Below, in pieces: positions 23,768-32,372 of a stretch of DNA of 35,125 nt. The stretch lies in the NCBI GenBank assembly GCA_002346225.1, contig DDYY01000019.1, positions 1 to 35,125 on the forward strand. Reading direction: 5' to 3'. Each line of letters starts with the position of its first letter. Position 1 is the stretch's first letter. A program made the position numbers and the translations under genes. The DNA is from Bacteroidetes bacterium UBA3022. GTDB lineage: Bacteria; Bacteroidota; Bacteroidia; Chitinophagales; BACL12. The notes under the pieces were generated by a model. The model had not been told where the DNA came from. It ran no database searches and worked only from the letters and a program-made list of their open reading frames with translations.

Positions 23768-25166
23768 AAGTATTGAGGTCTAAACCGATATGTAAATATA
23801 AGCCGAATTCTCCCAGTGCATTTACTGCTCCCTCGAAGCGGAACACCCAGTCGTAATAGCTGGTAACATCCAAGCCGAGGCCGGCAGAGTACAGGAAGGT
23901 ATTGTTCAGGTCGTTGGTGGCTGTAAAGGTATCATCGGCCACGTAACCGGCATCTGCAAATACTCTCAGGTAAGCCTGAATAGGTACCGTACTGAAAGAA
24001 GTGTTGCGGAATAAGGGGCTTTCCGCTACAAAATCGAGTGCCTTGAATCGTAGGTTGGAACGCATCAATCCCACAGCCTGTCCGTCCATGACGTAGTACT
24101 CGTATCCGCGCACGAAATTTTCACAATAGCCCAGGTTTTCGGCGAGGAAGTAGGGGTATTCTTTGGCGATGTTCAGGCGGCCATTCAGCATCCACGCGCC
24201 GTACCATTTTGCATTGAAGGCGTGGTAGCGGTTGAATTGTGCTCCCACATAATACTGGTCTACATCATCGAAAATGCCCAGTCCTCTTTTCTGCAGGTCT
24301 ACGCGCAGGAAATGACCATCGAGCGGATAAGACCGGTTGTCCACCTTATCATCGATAAAGGAATAGAATACGCTGAAAAACTGTTGCCGGGTTTTGCCCG
24401 AGCCCAGGTACTGGGGATTAAGCACGGCCACCGTATCGCTGATGGTTGTTTCATTGTAGCGCAACTGGCCAATATGCAAACGATAAGGTCCCTGGCGATG
24501 CCGCACGAACACACCTGCTTTGATGCGGTCGCGCAAAAAGGGACCGGTTTCAAAAAACAACTGTTCGTTGTTGATGGTATTGATAAATGTTTGCCTGTTG
24601 CGGGCATACATGGCGTAGAAGCCACCACCCGTTTCAGATGTTGGGGAAAGGAAGGGGCGTTCGTACAGCACTTCCAGCTTTTGTGTAAACCCCAGCACGG
24701 TGCGAAAATTCAGGCGGTCGCCATGGCCGGTGAGATTGTAATGAATAAGATCGAGGCCGTATTCCAGCCTGTTTAAGCTATGGTTTTGCTCGAACCACCA
24801 GTAGTTGATGTTGCGGTCGGCCAGGTCTATCCAGGGCTTGGGGAACAGGAACCATCTTTCATCGACCGTTACAATAACCTGCGCCGTGCCCTGGGTGTTG
24901 ATGAAGTAATTGGTGGTTACCGACAGGAATAATCCGGTATTGAAAATATTGTTCCTGCTGCGCAACATCAGGCTATCTGCTTCCGACAGCAACAGGGTGT
25001 CGCCGGTATGCACCACCATTTGCTTTTCAATGACATAGCTTTTGGTTTTTTCATTGCCCACCATGATGATGGTGTCAATCACCGTGTAGGCTGCAGTATC
25101 TGTCTGAGCAGTCAGGCCGGCTGCTGTCAGCATACAGAGAAAAAAAAGTAATATTCGACCGGACAC
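23745..25166 (-). CDS. POTRA domain plus D15-like outer membrane barrel protein
   Basis: The 473-residue product has a signal peptide (ILLFFLCMLTAAGLTAQ). One POTRA-like domain follows (about residues 27-100: 'TVIDTIIMVGNEKTKSYVIEKQM ... NTGLF'), and then a barrel of the surface-antigen/Omp85 type (about 110-473). The 'VRGYEYYVMDGQ' segment matches the VRGY lid-loop motif of the superfamily. It is shorter than BamA, with only one POTRA. The role is probably insertion or translocation at the outer membrane, but the substrate is unknown. It lies 3 nt after the CBS gene and overlaps nadK by 23 nt. Confidence 0.85.
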   Translation of the reverse strand: MSGRILLFFLCMLTAAGLTAQTDTAAYTVIDTIIMVGNEKTKSYVIEKQMVVHTGDTLLLSEADSLMLRSRNNIFNTGLFLSVTTNYFINTQGTAQVIVTVDERWFLFPKPWIDLADRNINYWWFEQNHSLNRLEYGLDLIHYNLTGHGDRLNFRTVLGFTQKLEVLYERPFLSPTSETGGGFYAMYARNRQTFINTINNEQLFFETGPFLRDRIKAGVFVRHRQGPYRLHIGQLRYNETTISDTVAVLNPQYLGSGKTRQQFFSVFYSFIDDKVDNRSYPLDGHFLRVDLQKRGLGIFDDVDQYYVGAQFNRYHAFNAKWYGAWMLNGRLNIAKEYPYFLAENLGYCENFVRGYEYYVMDGQAVGLMRSNLRFKALDFVAESPLFRNTSFSTVPIQAYLRVFADAGYVADDTFTATNDLNNTFLYSAGLGLDVTSYYDWVFRFEGAVNALGEFGLYLHIGLDLNTYENCSLW

Positions 25167-25169
25167 GGG

Positions 25170-25832
25170 TCAGATATTCAGGTAGTTCATGAAGGAATCG
25201 AAGCGGTCTTTGTAGATATCGCCCAGGTCGGATTCTTCAAAATATGCCTTTATTTGATATTCATATCTTTCGAATGTGGCAGCGATATGGCGAATGTCGG
25301 TAGTGTCGACTTTAATAGTAAGGGTATGCTCACCCTGGATATGATTGTCCATAAAGAGGCTGAGAATATGCGCTCCGTTGCTTTCAACTATTCGGGCGAT
25401 GTCGCTCAGTACATAATCTGATTTGCTGATCAGGTCCAGCACAATCACCCCACCGGTACCTTTGATGGAGGTCATCGAAGCGAAATGGTACAGCAGGCTT
25501 TGCAGCGTAATCATACCCATGTAGTTCATATCGGCATCCACCACGGGTATCACCGGCGAGTTAAGTGTAGCACTCACCCGAAGCACCTCGAAGATGTGCT
25601 CATCTGCCAGTACATAAGGTTTATATAAATTTTTGAGATAGTTGCCCAGTTTTTCTGCCGTATCGTTGAAATCGAGAATGTCTTCTTCCGATACCAGTCC
25701 GAGGTATTTCTTGTTGTCTACCAGCGGCAGGTGCGACAGTTTGAATTCTATCATCCAGTCGATGGCGCGCTCACCGGTATCGCTGCTTTTCAGCGGCGGA
25801 ATATTTTCTGTTATGATATCGCGTGCGAGCAA
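25170..25832 (-). CDS. CBS-domain protein
   Basis: The 220-residue product has two CBS motifs (about residues 1-60, with 'HLPLVDNKKYLGLVSEEDIL', and about 70-125, with 'VIPVVDADMNYMGMITLQSL'). An ACT-like region follows at about 128-200 ('GVIVLDLISKSDYVLSDIARIVE'). Such proteins sense adenosine nucleotides, but no catalytic domain is present and the target is unknown. In many Bacteroidota a protein of this type stands next to nadK, as nearly here. It is 1 nt from the hydrolase upstream and 3 nt from the outer membrane protein gene downstream. Confidence 0.88.
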   Translation of the reverse strand: MLARDIITENIPPLKSSDTGERAIDWMIEFKLSHLPLVDNKKYLGLVSEEDILDFNDTAEKLGNYLKNLYKPYVLADEHIFEVLRVSATLNSPVIPVVDADMNYMGMITLQSLLYHFASMTSIKGTGGVIVLDLISKSDYVLSDIARIVESNGAHILSLFMDNHIQGEHTLTIKVDTTDIRHIAATFERYEYQIKAYFEESDLGDIYKDRFDSFMNYLNI

Positions 25833-25833
25833 A

Positions 25834-26598
25834 TTATTGTATTTCTTCCAGGAACTCCCGCAAGTGCTGATTGAACAATTCGGGCTGTTCCATCATGGGG
25901 GCGTGTCCGCATTTATCGATGAACACCAGCCTGGAATGGGGTATCAGCTTATGGAATTCCTCTCCTACAAACGGTGGTGTGATGGTATCATTGTTCCCCC
26001 AAATTAAAAGTGTCGGGGCAGTGATGTTGTGGAGCTCTTCTCCCAGGTTCTGACGGATGGCACTCTTGGCGGTTGCCAGCACGCGAATCACCTTGTTGCG
26101 GTCGTTGACAATATCGAACAGCTCATCTACCAGTTCTTTGCTGGCATGTTCGGGATTGTAGAAGGTCAGTTCGGCCTTTTGTTTGATGTAGTCGTAATCG
26201 CCGCGCTTGGGGTAGCTGTCGCCCATGGCGCTTTCAAATAATCCGGAGCTGCCGGTGAGCACCACGCCTTTGATTTTATCGATGTTCTGTAAGGCATAAA
26301 TCAGGGCAATATGGCCGCCCAGTGAATTGCCCAGCACGATAACCTTGTCGTATCCTTTGTGGGCCACAAATTTCTCCACGTATTGCACAAAGCCCAGCAC
26401 TGTGGTTTCATCAATGGGCAAATCGTACAATGGCAGAATGGGTATCACCACCTTGTGGGTGTCCTTGAATGTTTCCAGAATATCGTAGAAATTACTCAGG
26501 GCTCCGAACAGTCCGTGCAATAACATCAGCACTTCCCCTTCCCCTTCTTCTACATATTTAAATCCTTGCTCCTCTATTATGTTTTGCTCCATAGCCAT
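25834..26598 (-). CDS. Alpha/beta hydrolase
   Basis: The 254-residue product has the alpha/beta-hydrolase fold with an oxyanion 'LLHGLFG' (residues 26-32), nucleophile Ser92 in 'GNSLGG', acid Asp204 in 'IWGNNDTITP', and His232 in 'CGHAPMMEQPE'. The triad is complete, so it should be active. The substrate cannot be told. A perfect TAnnTTTG at 26611-26618 stands just before its start, so it may head a sub-operon with the CBS, outer membrane and nadK genes. Confidence 0.92.
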   Translation of the reverse strand: MAMEQNIIEEQGFKYVEEGEGEVLMLLHGLFGALSNFYDILETFKDTHKVVIPILPLYDLPIDETTVLGFVQYVEKFVAHKGYDKVIVLGNSLGGHIALIYALQNIDKIKGVVLTGSSGLFESAMGDSYPKRGDYDYIKQKAELTFYNPEHASKELVDELFDIVNDRNKVIRVLATAKSAIRQNLGEELHNITAPTLLIWGNNDTITPPFVGEEFHKLIPHSRLVFIDKCGHAPMMEQPELFNQHLREFLEEIQ

Positions 26599-26610
26599 CA
26601 GGGTATGTTA

Positions 26611-26618
26611 CAAATATA
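26611..26618 (-). promoter_or_regulatory. Possible -7 promoter element before the hydrolase
   Basis: Minus-strand TATATTTG fits TAnnTTTG exactly and ends 12 nt before the ATG at 26598. There is no TTG at the usual distance, so only half of the pattern is present. Confidence 0.45.
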
Positions 26619-26642
26619 CACGTTTTAACAAGTTTGGTAATA

Positions 26643-27215
26643 CTAAGAGACCGGGTGCAATGTTGCTACCCAATTGCGCAGCATGGCAAGTCCGTAAGGG
26701 GTGAGGATGCTTTCGGGATGATACTGCACACCTGTGAGTGGCAAAGTACGGTGGCGCAATGCCATGGGCTCATCGGTTTCGGTAACGGCGGTGCACTCGA
26801 GGCAGTCGGGCCAGGAGCGAATGTTCAGGGAGTGGTAGCGCATTACCGAGGTGGGATTGGGGATATCCTGAAACAATCCGGTGCCTTGGTGTCGGATGGT
26901 ACTTGTTTTGCCATGCACCGGCACGGGACTATGCACCAGCGCTGCTCCAAAGTACATGCCCAGGGCCTGGTAGCCGAGGCAAATGCCCAGCAGGGGAAGC
27001 TGCCGGTGGAATTGCGCAATCACCTCCATGGTGATGCCGGCGTCGGGTGGGCTGCCGGGACCGGGCGATAGTACGATGGCCTCCGGTTGCAGGGCGGCAA
27101 TCTGCGGAATGGTTATAGCGTCATTGCGCACCACCTGCACGGTTTTTCCCACCTGGCTGAGGTAGTCAAACAGGTTCCATGTAAAAGAATCGTAGTTGTC
27201 TATCAGGAGTATCAT
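26643..27215 (-). CDS. trpG: Glutamine amidotransferase subunit of anthranilate / aminodeoxychorismate synthase
   Basis: The 190-residue class I glutaminase delivers ammonia from glutamine to a chorismate-using partner. Visible motifs are 'LIDNYDSFTWNLFDYL', 'VLSPGPGSPPDAG' (48-60), catalytic Cys79 in 'GICLGYQ', and His166/Glu168 in 'YHPES'. TrpG and PabA cannot be told apart by sequence here. No trpE or pabB partner lies in the window, so the pairing is open. Its ATG overlaps the CvpA-like stop (ATGA), which couples it to that gene. Confidence 0.94.
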   Translation of the reverse strand: MILLIDNYDSFTWNLFDYLSQVGKTVQVVRNDAITIPQIAALQPEAIVLSPGPGSPPDAGITMEVIAQFHRQLPLLGICLGYQALGMYFGAALVHSPVPVHGKTSTIRHQGTGLFQDIPNPTSVMRYHSLNIRSWPDCLECTAVTETDEPMALRHRTLPLTGVQYHPESILTPYGLAMLRNWVATLHPVS

Positions 27216-27766
27216 ACGGCTCTTAAGTCGGAGGTAGGCAATTGTCCGGCGCTATCGAACCATTCCTGCAGCCTGTCGAAAATACTGCCCGCACTCGGCA
27301 GCAAACTGCCGATGATATCCATGGTAAACGGAGCAAAGGCGATCAGGGGTGAAAATACTTTGGAGTCGGCGATAAGTTCAGGCTTGAACACCGACATATT
27401 GTTGGCATACCACAACACCGTGCTGAACAGCAAGGAGGCAATGACGCCCCATACCAGTGCGCCCGCCAGTTTGTTCAGGGTGCTCAGTTGCAATACCTTG
27501 AAGAGTCCGTCCATCAATTTGCCGAGCATCCGCACCACCATTACCACCAGCACCATCGTGAGGAGGAAGGCCAGTAAGGGCAGAAAAGCCGGAGCTATGT
27601 GGAACCATCGCTCGAGGTAGCTGGCAGTAATATGGCTGAGGGAAACTGCAGCCAGTATGCCCGCAACTATACTGATGAGCCAGAAAATGGAGAATACCAG
27701 TCCGAACCGGAAACCCCGGAAAACAGCAATGGCGATAATGCCCCCGTAAACGAGGTCGATAATCAT
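27212..27766 (-). CDS. CvpA family membrane protein
   Basis: The 184-residue product has four hydrophobic segments (about residues 3-20, 25-45, 60-82 and 98-122). The start 'IIDLVYGGIIAIAVFRGFRFGLV' is typical of CvpA/colicin V production-like proteins. Members are inner membrane proteins with a loosely defined envelope role. The gene overlaps both neighbours by 4 nt, so YqeY-like, CvpA-like and amidotransferase genes form a tightly coupled set. Confidence 0.88.
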   Translation of the reverse strand: MIIDLVYGGIIAIAVFRGFRFGLVFSIFWLISIVAGILAAVSLSHITASYLERWFHIAPAFLPLLAFLLTMVLVVMVVRMLGKLMDGLFKVLQLSTLNKLAGALVWGVIASLLFSTVLWYANNMSVFKPELIADSKVFSPLIAFAPFTMDIIGSLLPSAGSIFDRLQEWFDSAGQLPTSDLRAV

Positions 27767-28215
27767 GGTTGTAATAGGGTACGCACCATGGCAGAGATGG
27801 TTTTGCCATCTGCTTTTCCTGCCAGTTGTTGGGTAGCGGCGCCCATGACCTTGCCCATATCGGCAGGGCCGGAAGCACCGGTGGTGGCAATGATTTCGGT
27901 AAGTGCTGCCCGCAATTCCGCCTCACTCATGGGTGCCGGCAGGTAGCGTTCGATGACGGCAATCTCCTCTGCTTCTGCATCTGCAAGATCTTTTCTGCCT
28001 TGCTGCACATAAATATCCAGACTTTCCTTGCGTTGCTTCACCAGCTTCTGCAAAATTTGCAGCTCTTTCTCTCCGGAAATACTGTCGCCGGCACCTTTTT
28101 CCGTTTTAGCAAGTAACAATGCCGACTTGATGCCCCGCAAGGCGCGCAATGCAGCCTCGTCCTTGCTTTTCATGGCCGTCTTTATGTCGTTATTGATGGT
28201 ATCTGTAAGTGACAT
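27763..28215 (-). CDS. GatB/YqeY domain protein
   Basis: The 150-residue product matches the YqeY family over its whole length: 'IKTAMKSKDEAALRALRGIKSAL' (about 11-33), 'KLVKQRKESLDIYVQQGR' and 'IERYLPAPMSEAEL', and C-terminal 'GKVMGAATQQLAGKADGKTISAMVRTLL'. The C-terminal part resembles the tail domain of GatB, which binds tRNA. The cellular role of free-standing YqeY is uncertain. Its stop overlaps the start of the CvpA-like gene. Confidence 0.94.
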   Translation of the reverse strand: MSLTDTINNDIKTAMKSKDEAALRALRGIKSALLLAKTEKGAGDSISGEKELQILQKLVKQRKESLDIYVQQGRKDLADAEAEEIAVIERYLPAPMSEAELRAALTEIIATTGASGPADMGKVMGAATQQLAGKADGKTISAMVRTLLQP

Positions 28216-28232
28216 CTTGAAAGTTTATACGA

Positions 28233-28240
28233 CAAATGTA
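28233..28240 (-). promoter_or_regulatory. Possible -7 promoter element before the YqeY-like gene
   Basis: Minus-strand TACATTTG fits TAnnTTTG exactly and ends 17 nt before the ATG at 28215. The -33 part is weak (CTG rather than TTG). Confidence 0.45.
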
Positions 28241-28257
28241 AGGAATTGTGCCTGCGT

Positions 28258-28707
28258 TCAGGGCTTTTCCTTGCGTCCTATCTTTCGGATGTATTTCACA
28301 ATCGCAAGGTCTTCGTCATCCGACATGTCGCTGAGTTCCAGCTCCAGGGCGCGGGTGCTGCGCAGGATTTCGATAAGCGACAGTATCAGGCTACCGGAGA
28401 AGAGCACCATGGATGCCGCAAAGCAAATATTCGCCCAAGGAAATTCTTCTATATAAATTAAATACATACTTAGAAGGGCGATGATGAAACTGAGTACGCC
28501 CAGAAACTGCATCCGCCGCACCAGTTTTAGTCGGTAACGCAGATTGCTGATTTGTTCTTTCAGAAAAGGGCTGGCTTCGTTCTTGCGGTATTTATCGTGG
28601 AGGTTGCGGATAACACCCGACAAGGCCAGAAAGCGGTTGGTATATGCCAGCATGATCAGACTGATGGCCGGAAACAGCAATGCCGGTGTATTGATGCTGA
28701 TGCTCAT
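28258..28707 (-). CDS. DUF2721 family membrane protein
   Basis: The product of about 149 residues has an N-terminal membrane segment ('PALLFPAISLIMLAYTNRFLAL'). A basic, helical loop follows ('VIRNLHDKYRKN ... ISNLRYRLKLVRRMQFLG'), then two more membrane segments (about 72-90 and 95-118) and a short charged tail. This is the layout of DUF2721 proteins, whose function is unknown. ATG at 28707 is used; GTG at 28713 overlaps the bshA stop (GTGA) and is an alternative. Either way it is coupled to bshA. Confidence 0.85.
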   Translation of the reverse strand: MSISINTPALLFPAISLIMLAYTNRFLALSGVIRNLHDKYRKNEASPFLKEQISNLRYRLKLVRRMQFLGVLSFIIALLSMYLIYIEEFPWANICFAASMVLFSGSLILSLIEILRSTRALELELSDMSDDEDLAIVKYIRKIGRKEKP

Positions 28708-28709
28708 GG

Positions 28710-29852
28710 TCACGAAATGGGGGTGGTGGATGTGGTGCGTACTTTTTCGTAGTAGGCTTCGTACATCGGAACAATCTTTTCTATCGAGAAGCGCTGTGCC
28801 TGTTCGTAGGCATTTTGCTTGAACTGCTTCAGCCGGCTTTCATCCTGCAACAGATCGATCGCTAAAGTGGCCATCTTAGCCGTATCGCCTACATCGGCCA
28901 TAAAGCCTGTCTCGTTGTGGATATTGATTTCAGGCAAGCCACCGGTATTCGTGCTGATGACGGGTACCTGGCAGGCCATAGCTTCCAGTGCAGCCAGTCC
29001 GAAACTTTCTGAAGCAGATGGCAGGATGAATAAATCGGAAATCGCCAGCAGTTCCTCTACCGCCTCCTGTTTTCCGAGGAAATGGACATCCTCATGCCTG
29101 CACAGCTGGCGGCTGAGTTTTTCTATGTGCTGCCGCTCAGGGCCGTCACCCACCAGCAACAATTTGGCGTCTATCTGATCGCGGATTTTGCAGAACACGT
29201 GAATCACATCATCCACTCTTTTCACCTTGCGGAAGTTCGAAGTGTGCATGATGATTTTCTCGCCATTGCGGGCAATTACTTTGCGGAAGTGCTCCTTGTT
29301 CAATTTCTTGAAACGAGAAAAATCGATAAAGTTGGGAATGACCTCAATATCGGAATGGATATCAAAGTGCTCGTAGGTTTCGTTCTTCAGGCTTTCGGAA
29401 ACTGCGGTGATACCATCGCTCTTATTAATGGAAAAAGTAACCACGGGAACGAATGTTTCGTCCTTGCCTACCAGGGTAATGTCGGTACCGTGCAGGGTTG
29501 TTATGAAGGGCAAATGAAATCCCTTTTCCTTGAGAATTTGCTTGGCAATATAGGCTGCACTGGCATGCGGAATTGCATAGTGCACGTGCAGCAACTCCAG
29601 CTTTTCATAGAGTGCCACATCCACAATCTTGCTGGCTAATGCGGTTTCATAAGGGGGGAATTCAAACAAGGGATAATTGTTGAAATTCACCTCGTGGTAG
29701 AAAATGTTTTCATGGAAAGAATCGAGGCGGAAGGGTTGCTTGTAGGTGATGAAATGCACCTGATGCCCTTTGTCGGCGAGGGCTTTCCCCAGTTCCGTAG
29801 CCACAACACCGCTTCCACCATAAGTGGGATAACAAACAATTCCGATTTTCAT
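28710..29852 (-). CDS. bshA: N-acetyl-alpha-D-glucosaminyl L-malate synthase
   Basis: The 380-residue GT-B family 4 glycosyltransferase joins GlcNAc from UDP-GlcNAc to L-malate, the first step of bacillithiol synthesis. The start 'KIGIVCYPTYGGSGVVATEL' (2-21) is diagnostic for BshA, followed by 'HVHYAIPHA', 'LHGTDITLVG' and 'PNFIDFSRF'. The C-terminal 'LPSASESFGLAALEAMACQ' is the sugar-nucleotide site with the E-x7-E motif. The other bacillithiol genes (bshB, bshC) are not in the window. It heads the run toward DUF2721 and YqeY-like genes. Confidence 0.95.
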   Translation of the reverse strand: MKIGIVCYPTYGGSGVVATELGKALADKGHQVHFITYKQPFRLDSFHENIFYHEVNFNNYPLFEFPPYETALASKIVDVALYEKLELLHVHYAIPHASAAYIAKQILKEKGFHLPFITTLHGTDITLVGKDETFVPVVTFSINKSDGITAVSESLKNETYEHFDIHSDIEVIPNFIDFSRFKKLNKEHFRKVIARNGEKIIMHTSNFRKVKRVDDVIHVFCKIRDQIDAKLLLVGDGPERQHIEKLSRQLCRHEDVHFLGKQEAVEELLAISDLFILPSASESFGLAALEAMACQVPVISTNTGGLPEINIHNETGFMADVGDTAKMATLAIDLLQDESRLKQFKQNAYEQAQRFSIEKIVPMYEAYYEKVRTTSTTPIS

Positions 29853-29910
29853 AGTTGTTGCTTAGGTAATGCTATTTGTGCCTGAAAGGTTCTTCAATCG
29901 CTGATATTCT

Positions 29911-29942
29911 AAAAAAGCCACCTGATTTTGACAGGTGGCTTT
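29911..29942 (-). terminator. Rho-independent terminator of the rsfS-ftsH operon
   Basis: Minus strand: AAAGCCACCTG, a 7-nt loop, CAGGTGGCTTT, then further T residues to give a run of six. The 11-bp stem is perfect and lies 10 nt after the ftsH stop. The complementary strand also has AAAs before the stem, so it is mainly one-directional toward bshA. Confidence 0.9.
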
Positions 29943-29951
29943 GCAGGGGTT

Positions 29952-31970
29952 TTATTCTTTTACTTCTTCTTCTTGCGGACTTTCTACTTCCGGTGCGGCA
30001 GGGTCTGTGTCCTCGCTTTTGTCCGAAGCAGGCTCCATGGTCGACAGCGGAGCGGTCAGGTCTTCATGCATCTTATGCTCTTCAAATGGGCGATTGCCAA
30101 TCAACCGTTCCATATCTGCCTTGAAGATGATTTCCTTGCTCAACAGCTCCTGTGCAACTGCTTCCAGCTGTCCCCGCTTATCACTCAGCAATTGCTTGGT
30201 GCGGATGTAGGCGTCTTCAATAATTTTATGCACCTCTTCATCAATGGCCTTGGCCAGTTCTTCGGAGTAAGGTTTCGCAAACCGGTAATCCTGTTGCGGA
30301 TCATTGAAGGAAAGGTTACCGATGCGCTTGTTCATACCGTAAAGGGTTACCATGGCGTAAGCCATCTTGGTTATCCGCTCCAGGTCATTTTGGGCACCTG
30401 TGCTGATGCGACCAAACACAATCTCTTCGGCTGCGCGACCACCCAGGGTCATGGCCATCATATCGTTCAATTGCTCAGTGGTGTAGAGGAACTGCTCTTT
30501 CGGCATGTATTGGGCATAGCCTAATGCGGCTACTCCGCGCGGAACAATACTCACCTTCACCAGTGGGTCGGCGTGTTCCAGGAACCATCCGCAGATAGCG
30601 TGTCCGGCCTCGTGGTAAGCGATGATGTTTTTCTCGTCGGGGCTAATGAGCTTGTTCTTTTTCTCGAGTCCGCCAATCACACGGTCAATCGCGTCGTTGA
30701 AGTCCTGCATCTCTACAAACTTTTTACCGCGACGGGCTGCTATCAGCGCTGCTTCATTACAAACGTTGGCGATTTCCGCTCCGGCAAAACCGGGTGTCTG
30801 CAATGCGAGCTTATAGGCATCCATATCTTTCGATACTTTCACCGGTTTCAGGTGTACTTTGAATATCTGCTCGCGACCATTCAGGTCGGGTTTGTCAATA
30901 CTGATTTGCCTATCGAAACGACCCGGACGCAATAGGGCGGGATCCAGTACATCGGGACGGTTGGTGGCCGCCAGAATGATCACACCCTTATCGGTACCGA
31001 AACCATCCATTTCTACCAGCAACTGGTTCAGCGTGTTTTCGCGCTCGTCGTTGCTTTGCATCATGTTCTTGCCGCGGGCACGACCGATGGCGTCAATCTC
31101 GTCAATGAAAATCACACAAGGTGCTTTTTCGCGGGCTTGTTTGAACAGGTCGCGCACCCGGGAGGCACCCACACCCACGAACATCTCCACAAAGTCAGAA
31201 CCCGATATGCTGAAGAATGGCACCTGTGCTTCACCGGCCATGGCCTTGGCGAGCAGGGTCTTACCGGTTCCGGGCGAGCCTACCAGCAACACCCCTTTGG
31301 GTATCTTACCACCCAGGGAAGTATATTTCTTAGGATTTTTCAGGAAGTCTACCACCTCCATCACTTCTTCTTTGGCTTCATCCAGACCTGCCACATCGTT
31401 GAAGGTCACGTTGACCTTGGTGTCCTTATCGTACAGGTTGGCTTTGCTTTTGCCGATATTGAATATCTGGCCGCCGCCGCCCATGCCACCACCACCGGTG
31501 ATGCGGCGCATGATGAACAGCCATACTGCTACCAGCAGGAATAAAGGCAACAACCAGCTCAAAATAGTCGGCAGCCAGTCGCGGCGCGTGGTATAGGATG
31601 GCGTTATTTTATTGTCTACATCAGCCTGGGCTTTATCCAGCCGGTCTTCAAAATTGCTGTTCAGGCTGATTTCCATAGCATACTGCGGTCCCGTTTCCGG
31701 CACCTTGTCTTTCTGGTAAACATCCTTTTTCAGGCGGTCTTCCCGAATCCAAACTTCCACCAGTGTACCGTTCACAATGACAATGCTGTCCACGTCACCA
31801 TCGGCTAGCATCTGATTGTAGAGCTTGGATTCTTTGATGTTCTTGCTGGGGGTACCGCTGAACTGGTAAAACTGCAGGGCAATAAGAAACACGGCAATAG
31901 CGCCGTATATCCAATAGAAATTGAATTTTTTATTGGGAGTTTTAGGGGTCTTTTTCTGATTTGTACTCAT
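29952..31970 (-). CDS. ftsH: ATP-dependent zinc metalloprotease FtsH
   Basis: The 672-residue inner membrane AAA+ protease degrades misfolded and short-lived membrane and cytosolic proteins. It has two membrane segments (about residues 18-37 and 132-155), Walker A 'GSPGTGKT' (about 230), Walker B 'CVIFIDEIDAIG', the second region of homology ('ATNRPDVLDPALLRPGRFDRQI'), and the zinc site 'HEAGH' with a downstream Glu ligand region. A short acidic tail rich in Glu, Ser and Pro ends it. It starts 6 nt after rsfS and is followed by a strong terminator. Confidence 0.97.
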   Translation of the reverse strand: MSTNQKKTPKTPNKKFNFYWIYGAIAVFLIALQFYQFSGTPSKNIKESKLYNQMLADGDVDSIVIVNGTLVEVWIREDRLKKDVYQKDKVPETGPQYAMEISLNSNFEDRLDKAQADVDNKITPSYTTRRDWLPTILSWLLPLFLLVAVWLFIMRRITGGGGMGGGGQIFNIGKSKANLYDKDTKVNVTFNDVAGLDEAKEEVMEVVDFLKNPKKYTSLGGKIPKGVLLVGSPGTGKTLLAKAMAGEAQVPFFSISGSDFVEMFVGVGASRVRDLFKQAREKAPCVIFIDEIDAIGRARGKNMMQSNDERENTLNQLLVEMDGFGTDKGVIILAATNRPDVLDPALLRPGRFDRQISIDKPDLNGREQIFKVHLKPVKVSKDMDAYKLALQTPGFAGAEIANVCNEAALIAARRGKKFVEMQDFNDAIDRVIGGLEKKNKLISPDEKNIIAYHEAGHAICGWFLEHADPLVKVSIVPRGVAALGYAQYMPKEQFLYTTEQLNDMMAMTLGGRAAEEIVFGRISTGAQNDLERITKMAYAMVTLYGMNKRIGNLSFNDPQQDYRFAKPYSEELAKAIDEEVHKIIEDAYIRTKQLLSDKRGQLEAVAQELLSKEIIFKADMERLIGNRPFEEHKMHEDLTAPLSTMEPASDKSEDTDPAAPEVESPQEEEVKE

Positions 31971-31976
31971 GTTCTG

Positions 31977-32360
31977 TTAATTAATGTTCGGGATCGCTTC
32001 CATCACCGCATCATGCCAGAGGTCTTCCAGCTGGTAAAAGTTTCTTTTTTCTTTCGTAAAAATGTGAATCACAGTGTCAATATAATCGACCAGCACCCAT
32101 TCACACCTGTCCAGCCCTTCCTTGCTGTAAGGCACCTCATTCATCTCATCGTCCAAACGGTCAATGATATTATTAGCGATAGCCCGCACCTGCGTGGTGG
32201 AGTCGGCCTGACAAATGATGAACTGATTGCTTGCCGTATCCGGGATATGTTCCAGGTTCAGGACAACGATGTCCTCCCCTTTTTTATCCTGAATACTATC
32301 TATGACGAGGCCGGTTTTAGAATATTGCAACGAAGAAGTGCTGCGGTCTTTTTTTCTCAC
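31977..32360 (-). CDS. rsfS: Ribosome silencing factor RsfS (Iojap)
   Basis: The 127-residue product binds ribosomal protein L14 and blocks subunit joining when nutrients are low. It shows the family pattern 'IVVLNLEHIPDTASNQFIIC', 'STTQVRAIANNIIDRL', and 'WVLVDYIDTVIHIFTKEKRNFYQLEDLW'. GTG at 32360 is the first possible start, because a TGA codon lies directly upstream in frame. A perfect TAnnTTTG is found 20 nt upstream. It is divergent from birA and 6 nt ahead of ftsH. Confidence 0.94.
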   Translation of the reverse strand: MRKKDRSTSSLQYSKTGLVIDSIQDKKGEDIVVLNLEHIPDTASNQFIICQADSTTQVRAIANNIIDRLDDEMNEVPYSKEGLDRCEWVLVDYIDTVIHIFTKEKRNFYQLEDLWHDAVMEAIPNIN

Positions 32361-32372
32361 TCAGTTTTACTA

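Noticed and set aside
32013..32372. A longer N-terminal extension of birA
   Set aside because: The extension is antisense to rsfS and is not like any BirA N-terminus; the ATG at 32373 fits the family.
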